Under the pieces are notes generated by a model, which saw nothing but the letters and a program-made list of their open reading frames with translations, was not told the DNA's origin and searched no databases. Below, one piece after another: positions 51,321 through 58,501 of a stretch of DNA of 64,000 nucleotides. Position 1 is the stretch's first letter; each line of letters starts with the position of its first letter. Source of the DNA: Flavobacterium sp. KACC 22763 (GTDB lineage Bacteria > Bacteroidota > Bacteroidia > Flavobacteriales > Flavobacteriaceae); the NCBI RefSeq assembly GCF_028736155.1, contig NZ_CP117879.1, positions 3,472,001 through 3,536,000 on the forward strand. Direction: 5' to 3'. A program made the translations under genes and the position numbers.

Positions 51321-51394
51321 AGCCGATAGAGGGACTCGAACCCACGACCTGCTGATTACAAATCAGCTGCTCTAGCCAGCTGAGCTACATCGGC
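51321..51394 (-). tRNA. tRNA-Thr (anticodon TGT), copy 2
   Basis: The reverse complement begins GCCGATGTAGCTCAGCTGG and contains the anticodon stem-loop GCTGA-TTTGTAA-TCAGC (anticodon TGT) and the T-arm GGTTCGAGTCC. The acceptor stem is GCCGATG with TATCGGC. No CCA is encoded. It is identical to the copy at 51508-51581, with its own promoter and terminator. Confidence 0.96.
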
Positions 51395-51408
51395 CTATTT
51401 TGCGAGTG

Positions 51409-51440
51409 CAAAGATATAAATGTTTTTTAATATTCCAAAA
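51409..51440 (-). promoter_or_regulatory. Promoter of tRNA-Thr copy 2
   Basis: On the minus strand TTTTG (51436-51440), a 19-base spacer and TATCTTTG (51409-51416) match the consensus well, 14 bases before the tRNA 5' end. Confidence 0.8.
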
Positions 51441-51465
51441 AAAATTTCACACCTCTCTCTATAAT

Positions 51466-51497
51466 TAAAAAAACCACCACATTTCTGTGATGGTTTC
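51466..51497 (-). terminator. Terminator of tRNA-Thr copy 1
   Basis: The same AAACCAcCACA / TGTGaTGGTTT hairpin as at 51284-51318, 11 bases past the tRNA 3' end, showing that the whole transcription unit is duplicated. Confidence 0.85.
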
Positions 51498-51507
51498 CGT
51501 TTTTTTG

Positions 51508-51581
51508 AGCCGATAGAGGGACTCGAACCCACGACCTGCTGATTACAAATCAGCTGCTCTAGCCAGCTGAGCTACATCGGC
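51508..51581 (-). tRNA. tRNA-Thr (anticodon TGT), copy 1
   Basis: Sequence identical to 51321-51394, with the same cloverleaf and TGT anticodon. It is transcribed from its own promoter at 51595-51626. Confidence 0.96.
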
Positions 51582-51594
51582 GTCATTACGGGTG

Positions 51595-51626
51595 CAAATA
51601 TAAAGCGGTTTTTCAATTTCCCAAAA
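51595..51626 (-). promoter_or_regulatory. Promoter of tRNA-Thr copy 1
   Basis: On the minus strand TTTTG (51622-51626), a 19-base spacer and TATATTTG (51595-51602). The spacer length is the same as in copy 2 although the spacer sequence differs. Confidence 0.8.
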
Positions 51627-51657
51627 TATTTTTGCACTTTTTTACACTTTTTTTTGC

Positions 51658-51924
51658 TTAAAGCGCGTTGATTTTTTCAATCAATTGATTAGCAGTTTGT
51701 TCTAATTCAACATTGATTTGTTTGAAGTGTGCTTTTTTATTTTCAACGTTCTTAGCGTTCACTTTTGTAATCAAAGTATCGAATGCAGCGATAGCTTCAT
51801 CGATTAAAGCATTCGTTTCTGGAGTAGGATTTCCTGTTGTAGACATCTCAAACAAGTAAACTGCCTCAATAATATCTCCTAATACAAAATTGATGTCTTT
51901 CTTTAAATTTTTAACGTTTGCCAT
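51658..51924 (-). CDS. Small helical protein of unknown function
   Basis: The 88-residue protein starts MANVKNLKKDINFVLGDIIE and is predicted to be almost entirely helical, with heptad-like repeats to the end (VELEQTANQLIEKINAL). I recall closely similar small hypothetical proteins in other flavobacteria but no function. The ATG at 51924 is chosen over an in-frame TTG at 51954 because a TACTTTTG promoter box (51952-51959) overlaps that codon, so transcription would start downstream of it. Confidence 0.85.
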   Translation of the reverse strand: MANVKNLKKDINFVLGDIIEAVYLFEMSTTGNPTPETNALIDEAIAAFDTLITKVNAKNVENKKAHFKQINVELEQTANQLIEKINAL

Positions 51925-51951
51925 TTTTATTATAATTTTAATTTGCGTTTG

Positions 51952-51959
51952 CAAAAGTA
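51952..51959 (-). promoter_or_regulatory. -7 box for the small helical protein gene
   Basis: On the minus strand this is TACTTTTG, 27 bases before the chosen ATG. It fixes the start by excluding the upstream TTG. Confidence 0.6.
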
Positions 51960-51981
51960 CATATTATCTTTAGAATAAGTG

Positions 51982-52950
51982 TTAAGAAATGTAAATTTCT
52001 AAAATTGAAGCTTTTCCACTCAAATTAAATGCTTTTATTGCAGCTGGCACCAAAACGGTATCTCCTTTTTTGTAAGCCTGCTTGAATCCGTCATATTCGA
52101 TTTCGAAGCTTCCTTCAATACACATATAAACTGTAAATGTTTCTCCAGATTTCGAAACTGTTACTTTATCTTCTAATGGAATAAAATTTGTCGTGAAATA
52201 AGGACAATCTACAACAACATTTGATGTATTAGTTTTTGAATCGTATTTCTTTTGTGTATCAACTTTATTGTAGTTTATAGCATCTAAAGCTAAATCTACA
52301 TGTAATTCTCTTTTGTTTCCTTGAGCATCTACACGGTCAAAATCATATAATCTATACGTAATATCAGATGTCTGCTGAATTTCTGCAACTACCAATCCTG
52401 CTCCAATTGCATGAACAGTTCCAGTTTCTAAGAAAAAGACATCTCCTGATTTTGCTTTCACATCATCTAAGATCGAAACCAAGGTATTGTCGTGCAAATG
52501 TTTCAAATATTCTTCTTTACTAGAATCTTCTTTAAAACCAACAATAATCCTAGCATCTGCATCAGCTTGCATTACGTACCACATTTCAGTTTTACCAAAT
52601 GAATTGTGACGTTCCTTTGCCAATTTATCGTTTGGATGCACCTGAATAGAAAGATCTTCTCTTGCATCTAGATATTTAAAAAGAAGCGGAAATTGTTTTC
52701 CAAATCTTTCATAAACTTTAGTTCCTAAAATAGCGTCTGGTGTTTCATCGATTAAATCCATTAAAGATTTTCCTTTTAAAACTCCATTTGCAACCACACT
52801 TACATCTCCTTGTACAGTAGATAATTCCCAGCTTTCGCCCGTAATTTTAGAAACGATTGGTTTGTTTAGAATTGTTTTTAATTTTTCTCCTCCCCAGATT
52901 CTTTCTTTCAAAATCGGTTCAAATTGCAAAGGGTATAAATTTTGACTCAT
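51982..52950 (-). CDS. manA: Mannose-6-phosphate isomerase, class I
   Basis: The 322-residue cupin-fold enzyme begins YPLQFEPILKERIWGGEKLK, with the zinc-site motif IQVHPNDKLA, GKTEMWYVMQ, and FFLETGTVHAIGAGLVVAEI with the catalytic Arg region following (QQTSDITYRLYDF). It interconverts fructose 6-phosphate and mannose 6-phosphate for glycan precursors. The short form without the eukaryotic insert is typical of bacteria. It is the last gene of the apparent operon idi, PTPS, bcp, manA, with a 57-base gap to bcp. Confidence 0.95.
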   Translation of the reverse strand: MSQNLYPLQFEPILKERIWGGEKLKTILNKPIVSKITGESWELSTVQGDVSVVANGVLKGKSLMDLIDETPDAILGTKVYERFGKQFPLLFKYLDAREDLSIQVHPNDKLAKERHNSFGKTEMWYVMQADADARIIVGFKEDSSKEEYLKHLHDNTLVSILDDVKAKSGDVFFLETGTVHAIGAGLVVAEIQQTSDITYRLYDFDRVDAQGNKRELHVDLALDAINYNKVDTQKKYDSKTNTSNVVVDCPYFTTNFIPLEDKVTVSKSGETFTVYMCIEGSFEIEYDGFKQAYKKGDTVLVPAAIKAFNLSGKASILEIYIS

Positions 52951-53007
52951 GTTTTTTAGGCTAATATATTTGTTTAATTAATTCTATTCTGATACTATTT
53001 TGGTTTT

Positions 53008-53466
53008 CTATGATACTAATTCCTGTACGGCTTCTAAGGCTTTTGGTATATGTTTAGCAGCATTTGCGCTATCAAATATCGAAATCACCAGTCCATTTTT
53101 ATCAATTATATAGGTAATGCGTCCTGGAAGAAGTCCAAATAAAATATTACGAACACCAAAAAGTTTTCTTAATCTTTTATCCTGATCTGAAAGCAAAATA
53201 AAAGGTAATTTATGTTTAACAGCAAATTTATGATGTGACTTTACACTATCGCTGCTAATACCAATTACCTCAGCCCCCAAATCCTTAAAATCCTCATATT
53301 GATCCCGAAAACTGCAAGCTTCGGTTGTACATCCTGGCGTATTATCTTTTGGGTAAAAATAAATCACCAGCGGCTTTCTTCCTAAAACGCTTTGGCTTTC
53401 AAAAAGTTCACCATTGTTGTCTTTCGCAGTAAAATTCGGAACTATATCTCCTATTTTTAATGACAT
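53008..53466 (-). CDS. bcp: Thioredoxin-dependent peroxiredoxin (BCP/PrxQ)
   Basis: The 152-residue protein has the PrxQ active site PKDNTPGCTTEACSFRD with peroxidatic Cys46 and resolving Cys51, five residues apart, as in atypical 2-Cys BCP enzymes. VIGISSDSVKSHHKFA and LLSDQDKRLRKLFGV also fit. It reduces hydroperoxides in the cytosol using thioredoxin. The gene starts 3 bases after the PTPS gene, indicating an operon. Confidence 0.96.
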   Translation of the reverse strand: MSLKIGDIVPNFTAKDNNGELFESQSVLGRKPLVIYFYPKDNTPGCTTEACSFRDQYEDFKDLGAEVIGISSDSVKSHHKFAVKHKLPFILLSDQDKRLRKLFGVRNILFGLLPGRITYIIDKNGLVISIFDSANAAKHIPKALEAVQELVS

Positions 53467-53469
53467 TTT

Positions 53470-53880
53470 TTATTCTCCTTTATAAGTTACAAAATTTCGG
53501 TCCGTTTCGTTCAGCACAACTTCAAGATCAAAGTCAGTGTGAATTCGTTGTCTAATTTTATTCCATATCACAACAGCAATATTTTCTGCGGTCGGATTCA
53601 AATCTGCAAATTCTGGAACATCCAGATTAAGATTTTTGTGATCAAACGGAATTTCTACTTCTTCTCGTATAATATCCGCTAATACTTTCACATCGAGAAC
53701 AAAACCAGTTTCCGGGTCAATCTTTCCTGTAACACTTACTGTTAAACCATAATTGTGACCATGAAAGTTAGGATTATTGCATTTTCCAAAAACAGCATCG
53801 TTTTTTTCAAACGACCAATCCTTTCGATGCAGTCGATGTGCAGCATTAAAATGTGCTTTTCTTGATATGGTTACTCTCAT
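53470..53880 (-). CDS. 6-pyruvoyl/6-carboxy-tetrahydropterin synthase (PTPS family)
   Basis: The 136-residue T-fold enzyme has the zinc ligands His15 (FNAAHRLH), His40 and His42 in FGKCNNPNFHGHNYGL, and a catalytic His/Asp region DHKNLNLDVPEFAD. The catalytic cysteine, Cys34, is separated from HGH by five residues (CxxxxxHGH), the arrangement of eukaryote-type PTPS-II that makes 6-pyruvoyltetrahydropterin, not the CxxxHGH of QueD. The C-terminus NETDRNFVTYKGE also resembles animal PTPS. It is usually auto-annotated as QueD. It sits 3 bases before bcp and 21 bases after idi. Confidence 0.88.
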   Translation of the reverse strand: MRVTISRKAHFNAAHRLHRKDWSFEKNDAVFGKCNNPNFHGHNYGLTVSVTGKIDPETGFVLDVKVLADIIREEVEIPFDHKNLNLDVPEFADLNPTAENIAVVIWNKIRQRIHTDFDLEVVLNETDRNFVTYKGE

Positions 53881-53901
53881 TTATGTTTTTGGTTAGTTTG
53901 G

Positions 53902-54429
53902 CTATAATTTATGGTCTTCTAGATAATGATCAAATTCGTCAAAAATTATCTTAAACCATACGGTATAAATTTCAGGCTGTTTTTCAATATCTGCTTTAAC
54001 ATCTTCAATACTCATCCATTTCCAGTCTTCAACTTCGTCAGGATTTATGTTTGGTTCCTCATTATAATAACCAATCATAACATGGTCCAGCTCATGTTCT
54101 GTCAAACCATTATCAAAAGGTGCTTTATAGATAAAATGAAATAGCTCTTTCAATTCAGCTTTAAATCCCATTTCTTCAAACAACCTTCTACTTCCCGCTT
54201 CAATGTTTGTTTCTCCTTCTCTCTGATGACTGCAGCAAGTGTTTGTCCAAAGCAACGGAGAATGATATTTATGATGAGCACGCTGCTGCAGCATAATTTC
54301 GTTTTTACTATTTAAAATAAAAACCGAAAAGGCACGGTGCAAAAGCGCTTTTTCATGTGCTTCTAATTTTGGCATCAAGCCAATCTGTTCATCGTTCTGA
54401 TTAACTAGTATTACGTTTTCTTCTGTCAT
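53902..54429 (-). CDS. idi: Isopentenyl-diphosphate delta-isomerase, type I
   Basis: The 175-residue Nudix-fold enzyme has the catalytic WTNTCCSHQREGE (Cys65) and the modified Nudix box GSRRLFEEMGF. The second active-site region is EHELDHVMIGYYNEEPNINP with the conserved Glu pair, and VEDWKWMSIEDV ends the core. It interconverts IPP and DMAPP, needed when isoprenoids come from mevalonate. It heads the idi-PTPS-bcp-manA operon. A TATTTTTG box (minus, 54447-54454) lies 18 bases upstream. Confidence 0.95.
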   Translation of the reverse strand: MTEENVILVNQNDEQIGLMPKLEAHEKALLHRAFSVFILNSKNEIMLQQRAHHKYHSPLLWTNTCCSHQREGETNIEAGSRRLFEEMGFKAELKELFHFIYKAPFDNGLTEHELDHVMIGYYNEEPNINPDEVEDWKWMSIEDVKADIEKQPEIYTVWFKIIFDEFDHYLEDHKL

Positions 54430-54446
54430 AAGGCTTCTTAAGCAAA

Positions 54447-54454
54447 CAAAAATA
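54447..54454 (-). promoter_or_regulatory. Candidate -7 box for the idi operon
   Basis: On the minus strand this is TATTTTTG, 17 bases before the idi ATG. No -33 element at the usual distance was identified. Confidence 0.45.
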
Positions 54455-54667
54455 CGAAAAAAGAAATGGCTTAAAAATGCTAATTCCGTTTGGCAAAAGT
54501 TAAGCTTTTCATCCTATTTCTATTCTACTGATTTACAACGTTATATTTTATGCTAAATTTTAAAAGCAGTTAAAATTAAGACATAAAAACTACATTGCGT
54601 TGTTTTACGTAACTAATAAAAAGTTAAAACACACTTAAAAAAATCTCAATAATAACACAGTCTGTAC

Positions 54668-54695
54668 TTTGAAGCTAGTTCTCAACGTATCTTTG
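54668..54695 (+). promoter_or_regulatory. Promoter of the msrB-msrA operon
   Basis: TTTG (54668-54671), a 16-base spacer and TATCTTTG (54688-54695), 28 bases before the msrB ATG. The spacer is one base shorter than typical. Confidence 0.6.
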
Positions 54696-54723
54696 ATATA
54701 CAGATTAATACACCTAAGAACTT

Positions 54724-55278
54724 ATGAAATCTAAAAACCTAATTTTCAGCCTTTGTTTTTTGATTCCGCTTTTTATTTTACAAGCCTGCGGACAAAACAC
54801 TAAAAAACAAACTGCACAAACTGCTGTTATGGAAAATAAAATCAGTAAACCCGGAAATCCTTATTATTCAAATACCGACACAACGAAACTAAATGTAAGC
54901 AATGCCGAATGGAAAAAAGTACTTCCCGAAGATGTTTATGCTGTAATGCGCGAAGCCGACACAGAAAGACCTTTTACAGGAAAATATTGGAATACTGACG
55001 AAAAAGGGACGTATTACTGCGCTTCTTGCGGAAACTTGCTTTTTAGATCTACAGCAAAATTTTCAAGTAGTTGCGGATGGCCAAGTTTTTTTGAACAAGA
55101 GAACAAAAAAAGCATTGTGTTTAAAGAAGATAATTCACTTGGAATGGAAAGAACTGAAACGCTTTGCGGACGATGTGGCGGGCATTTAGGACATATATTT
55201 GACGATGGTCCTGCTCCTACAGGAAAACGCTACTGCATGAATTCGATTGCTCTTGATTTTATTCCTGATACTAAATAA
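54724..55278 (+). CDS. msrB: Peptide methionine-(R)-S-oxide reductase, lipoprotein
   Basis: The 184-residue product has a lipoprotein signal (FLIPLFILQACGQN) and an MsrB domain: the zinc cysteines in YYCASCGNLLF and LCGRCGGHLGHIF, CGWPSFFE, and the catalytic Cys in KRYCMNSIALDF. It reduces the R epimer of methionine sulfoxide. As a lipoprotein it would act in the periplasm or outer membrane. The msrA gene follows after 7 bases, so the pair would repair both epimers of oxidised envelope proteins. Confidence 0.95.
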   Translation: MKSKNLIFSLCFLIPLFILQACGQNTKKQTAQTAVMENKISKPGNPYYSNTDTTKLNVSNAEWKKVLPEDVYAVMREADTERPFTGKYWNTDEKGTYYCASCGNLLFRSTAKFSSSCGWPSFFEQENKKSIVFKEDNSLGMERTETLCGRCGGHLGHIFDDGPAPTGKRYCMNSIALDFIPDTK

Positions 55279-55285
55279 TCACAAA

Positions 55286-55891
55286 ATGAAAAATATACTT
55301 TTAATGTGTCTTTTTGCGCTTTCGCTAAATGGCATTTCCCAAAACAAAAAAGCGAATCTAGAAACTATAACACTAGGCGGAGGATGCTATTGGTGTGTTG
55401 AAGCCGTTTACGAAAATTTGGACGGAGTAAAATCTGTTGTTTCTGGATTTTCTGGCGGAAAAATAGCAAATCCAACTTACGAAGAAGTTTGCACAGGAGA
55501 AACGGGTCATGCCGAAGTTGTCCAAATTACTTACGACAAAAATGTAACTGATATTAATGAAATCTTCAAAGTCTTTTTTACCGTTCACGACCCAACAACT
55601 TTAAATCGTCAAGGAGCAGATGTAGGAACGCAATACCGTTCTGTTATTTTCTATAAAAATGACGAACAGAGAAAAGCGGCTCAAAGCATTATTGCAGAAT
55701 TGAATAAAGCGAAGGTTTATAACAGTCCAATTGTGACAAAAGTGGAACCTTTTAAAGTTTTTTATAAAGCAGAAGATTATCATCAAAATTATTATTCAAA
55801 CAATAAAAATCAACCCTATTGCAAAATGGTGATTCAGCCGAAAATAGAAAAGTTTGAAAAGGTTTTTAAAGATAAGCTGAAAAAGAAATAA
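55286..55891 (+). CDS. msrA: Peptide methionine-(S)-S-oxide reductase, secreted
   Basis: The 201-residue product has a signal peptide (MKNILLMCLFALSLNGISQ) and an MsrA domain: LGGGCYWCVEAVYENLDGV, with the catalytic Cys in GCYW, GFSGGKIANPTYEEVCTGET, FFTVHDPTTLNRQGADVGTQ and YHQNYYSNN. The ATG at 55286 is preferred to an in-frame upstream start inside msrB because it begins the signal sequence. It reduces the S epimer of methionine sulfoxide. A hairpin-forming repeat with a T run (55969-56029) may end the transcript. Confidence 0.95.
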   Translation: MKNILLMCLFALSLNGISQNKKANLETITLGGGCYWCVEAVYENLDGVKSVVSGFSGGKIANPTYEEVCTGETGHAEVVQITYDKNVTDINEIFKVFFTVHDPTTLNRQGADVGTQYRSVIFYKNDEQRKAAQSIIAELNKAKVYNSPIVTKVEPFKVFYKAEDYHQNYYSNNKNQPYCKMVIQPKIEKFEKVFKDKLKKK

Positions 55892-56258
55892 AGAATATTA
55901 ACCGCTTCTATCTTTTGGAAAGCTCCAGAGGAGCGAAATATTTATAGCAAAAACGTTTTTTACAATATAAAGCTCCGGAGGAGCGACATATATTAGATTA
56001 TAAAATATATGTCGCTCCTCCGGAGCTTTTTTTTATTTGTCTTATGAAATTCTATACATATTTTACCCCGCTGGGGCTTGCTGACAAGATTATTTTATAA
56101 ATTCTTCGATTTAATCATCCTTTTTTTTTGTTTACTAACCCTTATAAACATTGGGGTTTTCTTTTAATTGAAAAAATATTTTATTTTTTTTCATCTTTTT
56201 TGTCCAATCCTGAAAGTTCGATTGTTATTAGGGTATAAACAATTAAAAAATATACATC
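55892..56258. other. Gene-free stretch, 367 bp
   Basis: This holds the GCTCCGGAG repeat and hairpin (55917-56030), then about 230 AT-rich bases before the AhpD-like gene. In the second part TGTCCA (56211) and CGAT (56219) are 12... bases apart or less and only loosely recall an ECF promoter; nothing firm is seen. Confidence 0.4.
55917..56030. repeat. GCTCC(G/A)GAGGAGCG repeats with perfect 25-bp inverted arms
   Basis: AAAGCTCCGGAGGAGCGACA (start of 55969-55993) is perfectly complementary over 25 bp to the arm at 56005-56029, with a 11-base loop and a T run after it. An upstream third copy, AAGCTCCAGAGGAGCGAAAT (near 55919), is in the same orientation as the left arm. Farther on, ACCCCGCTGGGGCTT (56063-56078) is another short palindrome. 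The element probably doubles as the msrBA terminator. Confidence 0.85.
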
Positions 56259-56714
56259 ATGGAAACTAGACTTAATTTATTCGAACAAGGTCAAAAAGCA
56301 GTTAGCACATTATTTGGAATCAGCGGTTACTTGAAAAAAGGTTCAATCGAAGCTTCTCTTATGGAATTAATAAATTTCAGAATCTCTCAAATCAACAATT
56401 GCGGTTATTGCTTAGACATGCATTCAAAAGAAGCTTTGGCCGCTGGAGAAACAGCACAGCGTTTATTTGGATTAAGCGTTTGGAGAGAAGCTCCTTATTA
56501 TACAAAAAGAGAAAGAGTTGCTCTTGCTCTAGCAGAAGCAGTAAATGCCTGCGATGTTCCAGACGAGATTTACGAAATTGCAAAAGCTGAATTTACAGAG
56601 CAAGAATTAATAGATCTTACACTTGCAGTCGCAGCAATTAATGCTTGGAATCGTCTTAATATTACTTTTGCCAATGTACCAGGAACTTATAGAGTTGGCC
56701 AGTTTGGAAAATAA
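56259..56714 (+). CDS. Carboxymuconolactone decarboxylase/AhpD-like protein
   Basis: The 151-residue all-helical protein has the AhpD-type redox motif NNCGYCLDMHSKEAL (Cys48, Cys51, His55), flanked by LMELINFRISQI and FTEQELIDLTLAVAAINAWN, typical of the carboxymuconolactone decarboxylase-like family that includes alkylhydroperoxidase AhpD. With CxxC and His it is likely redox-active and not a decarboxylase. It lies 77 bases upstream of a DGPF-domain gene and an ECF42 sigma gene, so it is a plausible member of that regulon. Confidence 0.9.
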   Translation: METRLNLFEQGQKAVSTLFGISGYLKKGSIEASLMELINFRISQINNCGYCLDMHSKEALAAGETAQRLFGLSVWREAPYYTKRERVALALAEAVNACDVPDEIYEIAKAEFTEQELIDLTLAVAAINAWNRLNITFANVPGTYRVGQFGK

Positions 56715-56791
56715 TAATTGATTTTTATTTTCTAAAAACATTTAACTTTATACAACTTAAAGCAGATTATTCAATTATAAAAACATAAAAA

Positions 56792-57127
56792 ATGAATGAG
56801 TTTTTATTGATTTTCAGAAGAGATTTTAAAACAAAAGAGGCACAGCCTTCTCCAGAAGAATACCAACAGCACCTGCAACAATGGCAAAACTGGTTTGGAA
56901 GCCTTGCCGCTCAAGATAAACTGGCGAGACCTTTACAGCGTTGGGACGGACAAGGAAAACTAGTCAATTCTAAAGGAGTAACTGATGGTCCATTTGTTGA
57001 AATTAAAGAATCAATCGGCGGCTTAATAATCATTAAAGCCAAAGATTATGACGAGGCAGCCGAAATTGCACAAGGATGTCCAGTTTTAAATTTTGGCGGA
57101 AATGTCGAAATTAGAATGGGTGTTTAA
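56792..57127 (+). CDS. YCII-related DGPF-domain protein
   Basis: The 111-residue protein has the DGPF domain: NEFLLIFRRDFKT at the N-terminus, GVTDGPFVEIKESIGGLIII in the middle and DEAAEIAQGCPVLNFGGNVE near the end. Proteins of this type are encoded next to ECF42 sigma factors in several phyla; their biochemical role is unknown. The sigma factor gene follows 62 bases downstream, separated by a hairpin at 57146-57180. Confidence 0.92.
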   Translation: MNEFLLIFRRDFKTKEAQPSPEEYQQHLQQWQNWFGSLAAQDKLARPLQRWDGQGKLVNSKGVTDGPFVEIKESIGGLIIIKAKDYDEAAEIAQGCPVLNFGGNVEIRMGV

Positions 57128-57145
57128 TAATAAACCAAATGAAAT

Positions 57146-57180
57146 AAAAATGCCTTTGTATCTTTACTCAGGCATTTTTT
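57146..57180 (+). terminator. Hairpin between the DGPF and ECF sigma genes
   Basis: AAAAATGCCT and AGGCATTTTT are 10-bp arms around a 14-base loop with a T run, ending 9 bases before the sigma-factor ATG. It is terminator-like but placed inside the likely operon, so it could attenuate sigma expression. Confidence 0.75.
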
Positions 57181-57189
57181 CTTAAAAAT

Positions 57190-58434
57190 ATGGAGCACAA
57201 AGAACTTTTACCCAATTTATTCCGAACCGAATATCAAAAAATAGTTTCAGTTCTCTGCAGCTTATTCGGAATTCAACATATCGAAATTGCAGAAGATATT
57301 GTAAGCGATACTTTCCTCACCGCTTCAGAAACTTGGGCAATTAAAGGAATTCCCGAAAACCCTTCTGCTTGGCTTTATACAGTTGCCAAAAACAAAACCA
57401 AAAATCACCTAAAAAGAAATAACGTTTTTGAAACCAAAATAGTTTCCGAAATAAAACATAATACACCACTAAACAATCCTGAAATAGACATTGATTTGTC
57501 TGATCAAAATATTGCCGACAGTCAACTTGCTATGATTTTCACGGTTTGCAATCCGTGTAATTCTGAAGAAGCGCAAATTGCTCTTGCCTTAAATTTACTA
57601 TGCGGTTTTGGAATAAATGAAATCTCTGATGCCTTTTTGTCCAACAGAGAGGTCATTTATAAAAGAATTAATCGAGCCAAAGAAAAACTCAAAGAAGAAA
57701 ATATAAAAATTCAGAATCCCAGCAATTCCGAAATAAAAGACAGAATTCAAACCGTTCTAAAAACCATTTACCTGCTTTATTCTGAAGGCTACTACTCTAT
57801 TTCGCAAAACACCACTTTACGAAAAGATCTTTGTACCGAAGCCATGCGCCTGACTTATTTATTAATTCAAAATGAAAGCACCAATCTACCTCACACCAAT
57901 GCTTTGATGGCTTTAATGTGTTTTCACTCTTCAAGGTTTGATGCGCGAACTGGTTCAAATGGCGAAATTATTCTGTATGAAGATCAAGATCAATCGCTTT
58001 GGAATCAGGAATTAATTGGTAAAGGAACTTACTTTTTAAGCCAATCTTCAACAGGAAACACACTTTCAAAATATCACTTAGAAGCCGGAATTGCTTATTG
58101 GCACACCATTAAAAAAGAAACCACAGAGAAATGGAAAAATATTCTGGAACTCTACAATAATCTGATCATTTTAGAATATTCGCCAATTGTGGCTTTAAAC
58201 AGAACTTACGCTTTGTCTAAAGTAAACGGAAAAGAAGAAGCAATCAAAGAAGCCGAAAAATTGAATTTAACAGATAATCATTTTTATTATTCTCTACTAG
58301 GAAATCTTTATTCTGAAATTGACGTAAAAAAAGCATTTCAGCATTTTGAAACTGCATTTGGCTTAGCTAAAACAGCATCCGATAAAAATATTATCAGCAA
58401 AAATATCGAGCAGTTGAAGTTGAAAACCAATTAG
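57190..58434 (+). CDS. ECF42-type RNA polymerase sigma factor with C-terminal TPR-like extension
   Basis: The 414-residue protein has sigma region 2 (VSVLCSLFGIQHIEIAEDIV, then FLTASETWAIKGIPENPSAW) and region 4 (ALNLLCGFGINEISDAFLSN and RINRAKEKLKEE) in the first 190 residues. A long C-terminal extension follows: IYLLYSEGYYSISQ, DLCTEAMRLTYLLIQ, DQSLWNQELIGKG, and YHLEAGIAYWH to PIVALNRTYALSKVNG. That extension and the adjoining DGPF gene identify the ECF42 group, in which the extension, not an anti-sigma factor, is needed for activity. No anti-sigma gene is adjacent. Confidence 0.9.
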   Translation: MEHKELLPNLFRTEYQKIVSVLCSLFGIQHIEIAEDIVSDTFLTASETWAIKGIPENPSAWLYTVAKNKTKNHLKRNNVFETKIVSEIKHNTPLNNPEIDIDLSDQNIADSQLAMIFTVCNPCNSEEAQIALALNLLCGFGINEISDAFLSNREVIYKRINRAKEKLKEENIKIQNPSNSEIKDRIQTVLKTIYLLYSEGYYSISQNTTLRKDLCTEAMRLTYLLIQNESTNLPHTNALMALMCFHSSRFDARTGSNGEIILYEDQDQSLWNQELIGKGTYFLSQSSTGNTLSKYHLEAGIAYWHTIKKETTEKWKNILELYNNLIILEYSPIVALNRTYALSKVNGKEEAIKEAEKLNLTDNHFYYSLLGNLYSEIDVKKAFQHFETAFGLAKTASDKNIISKNIEQLKLKTN

Positions 58435-58450
58435 CTTTAGCATAAAAACA

Positions 58451-58485
58451 AAAAAGGGGAAATGAAAAATCTTTTCCCCTTTTTT
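58451..58485. terminator. Bidirectional terminator
   Basis: AAAAAGGGGAAA and TTTTCCCCTTTTT pair with a short loop and A/T runs on both sides, between the sigma gene and the convergent META-domain gene. Confidence 0.9.
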
Positions 58486-58501
58486 ATACTGATTTTTAAG
58501 A

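Noticed and set aside
55247..55285. msrA start inside msrB
   Set aside because: The ATG at 55286 starts a proper signal peptide; the upstream extension would put charged residues and a second hydrophobic run before it.
56205..56245. ECF42 promoter motif upstream of the AhpD-like gene
   Set aside because: TGTCCA and CGATTG are present, but only about 12 bases separate them, shorter than expected for ECF -35/-10 elements, and neither DGPF nor sigma gene shares them.
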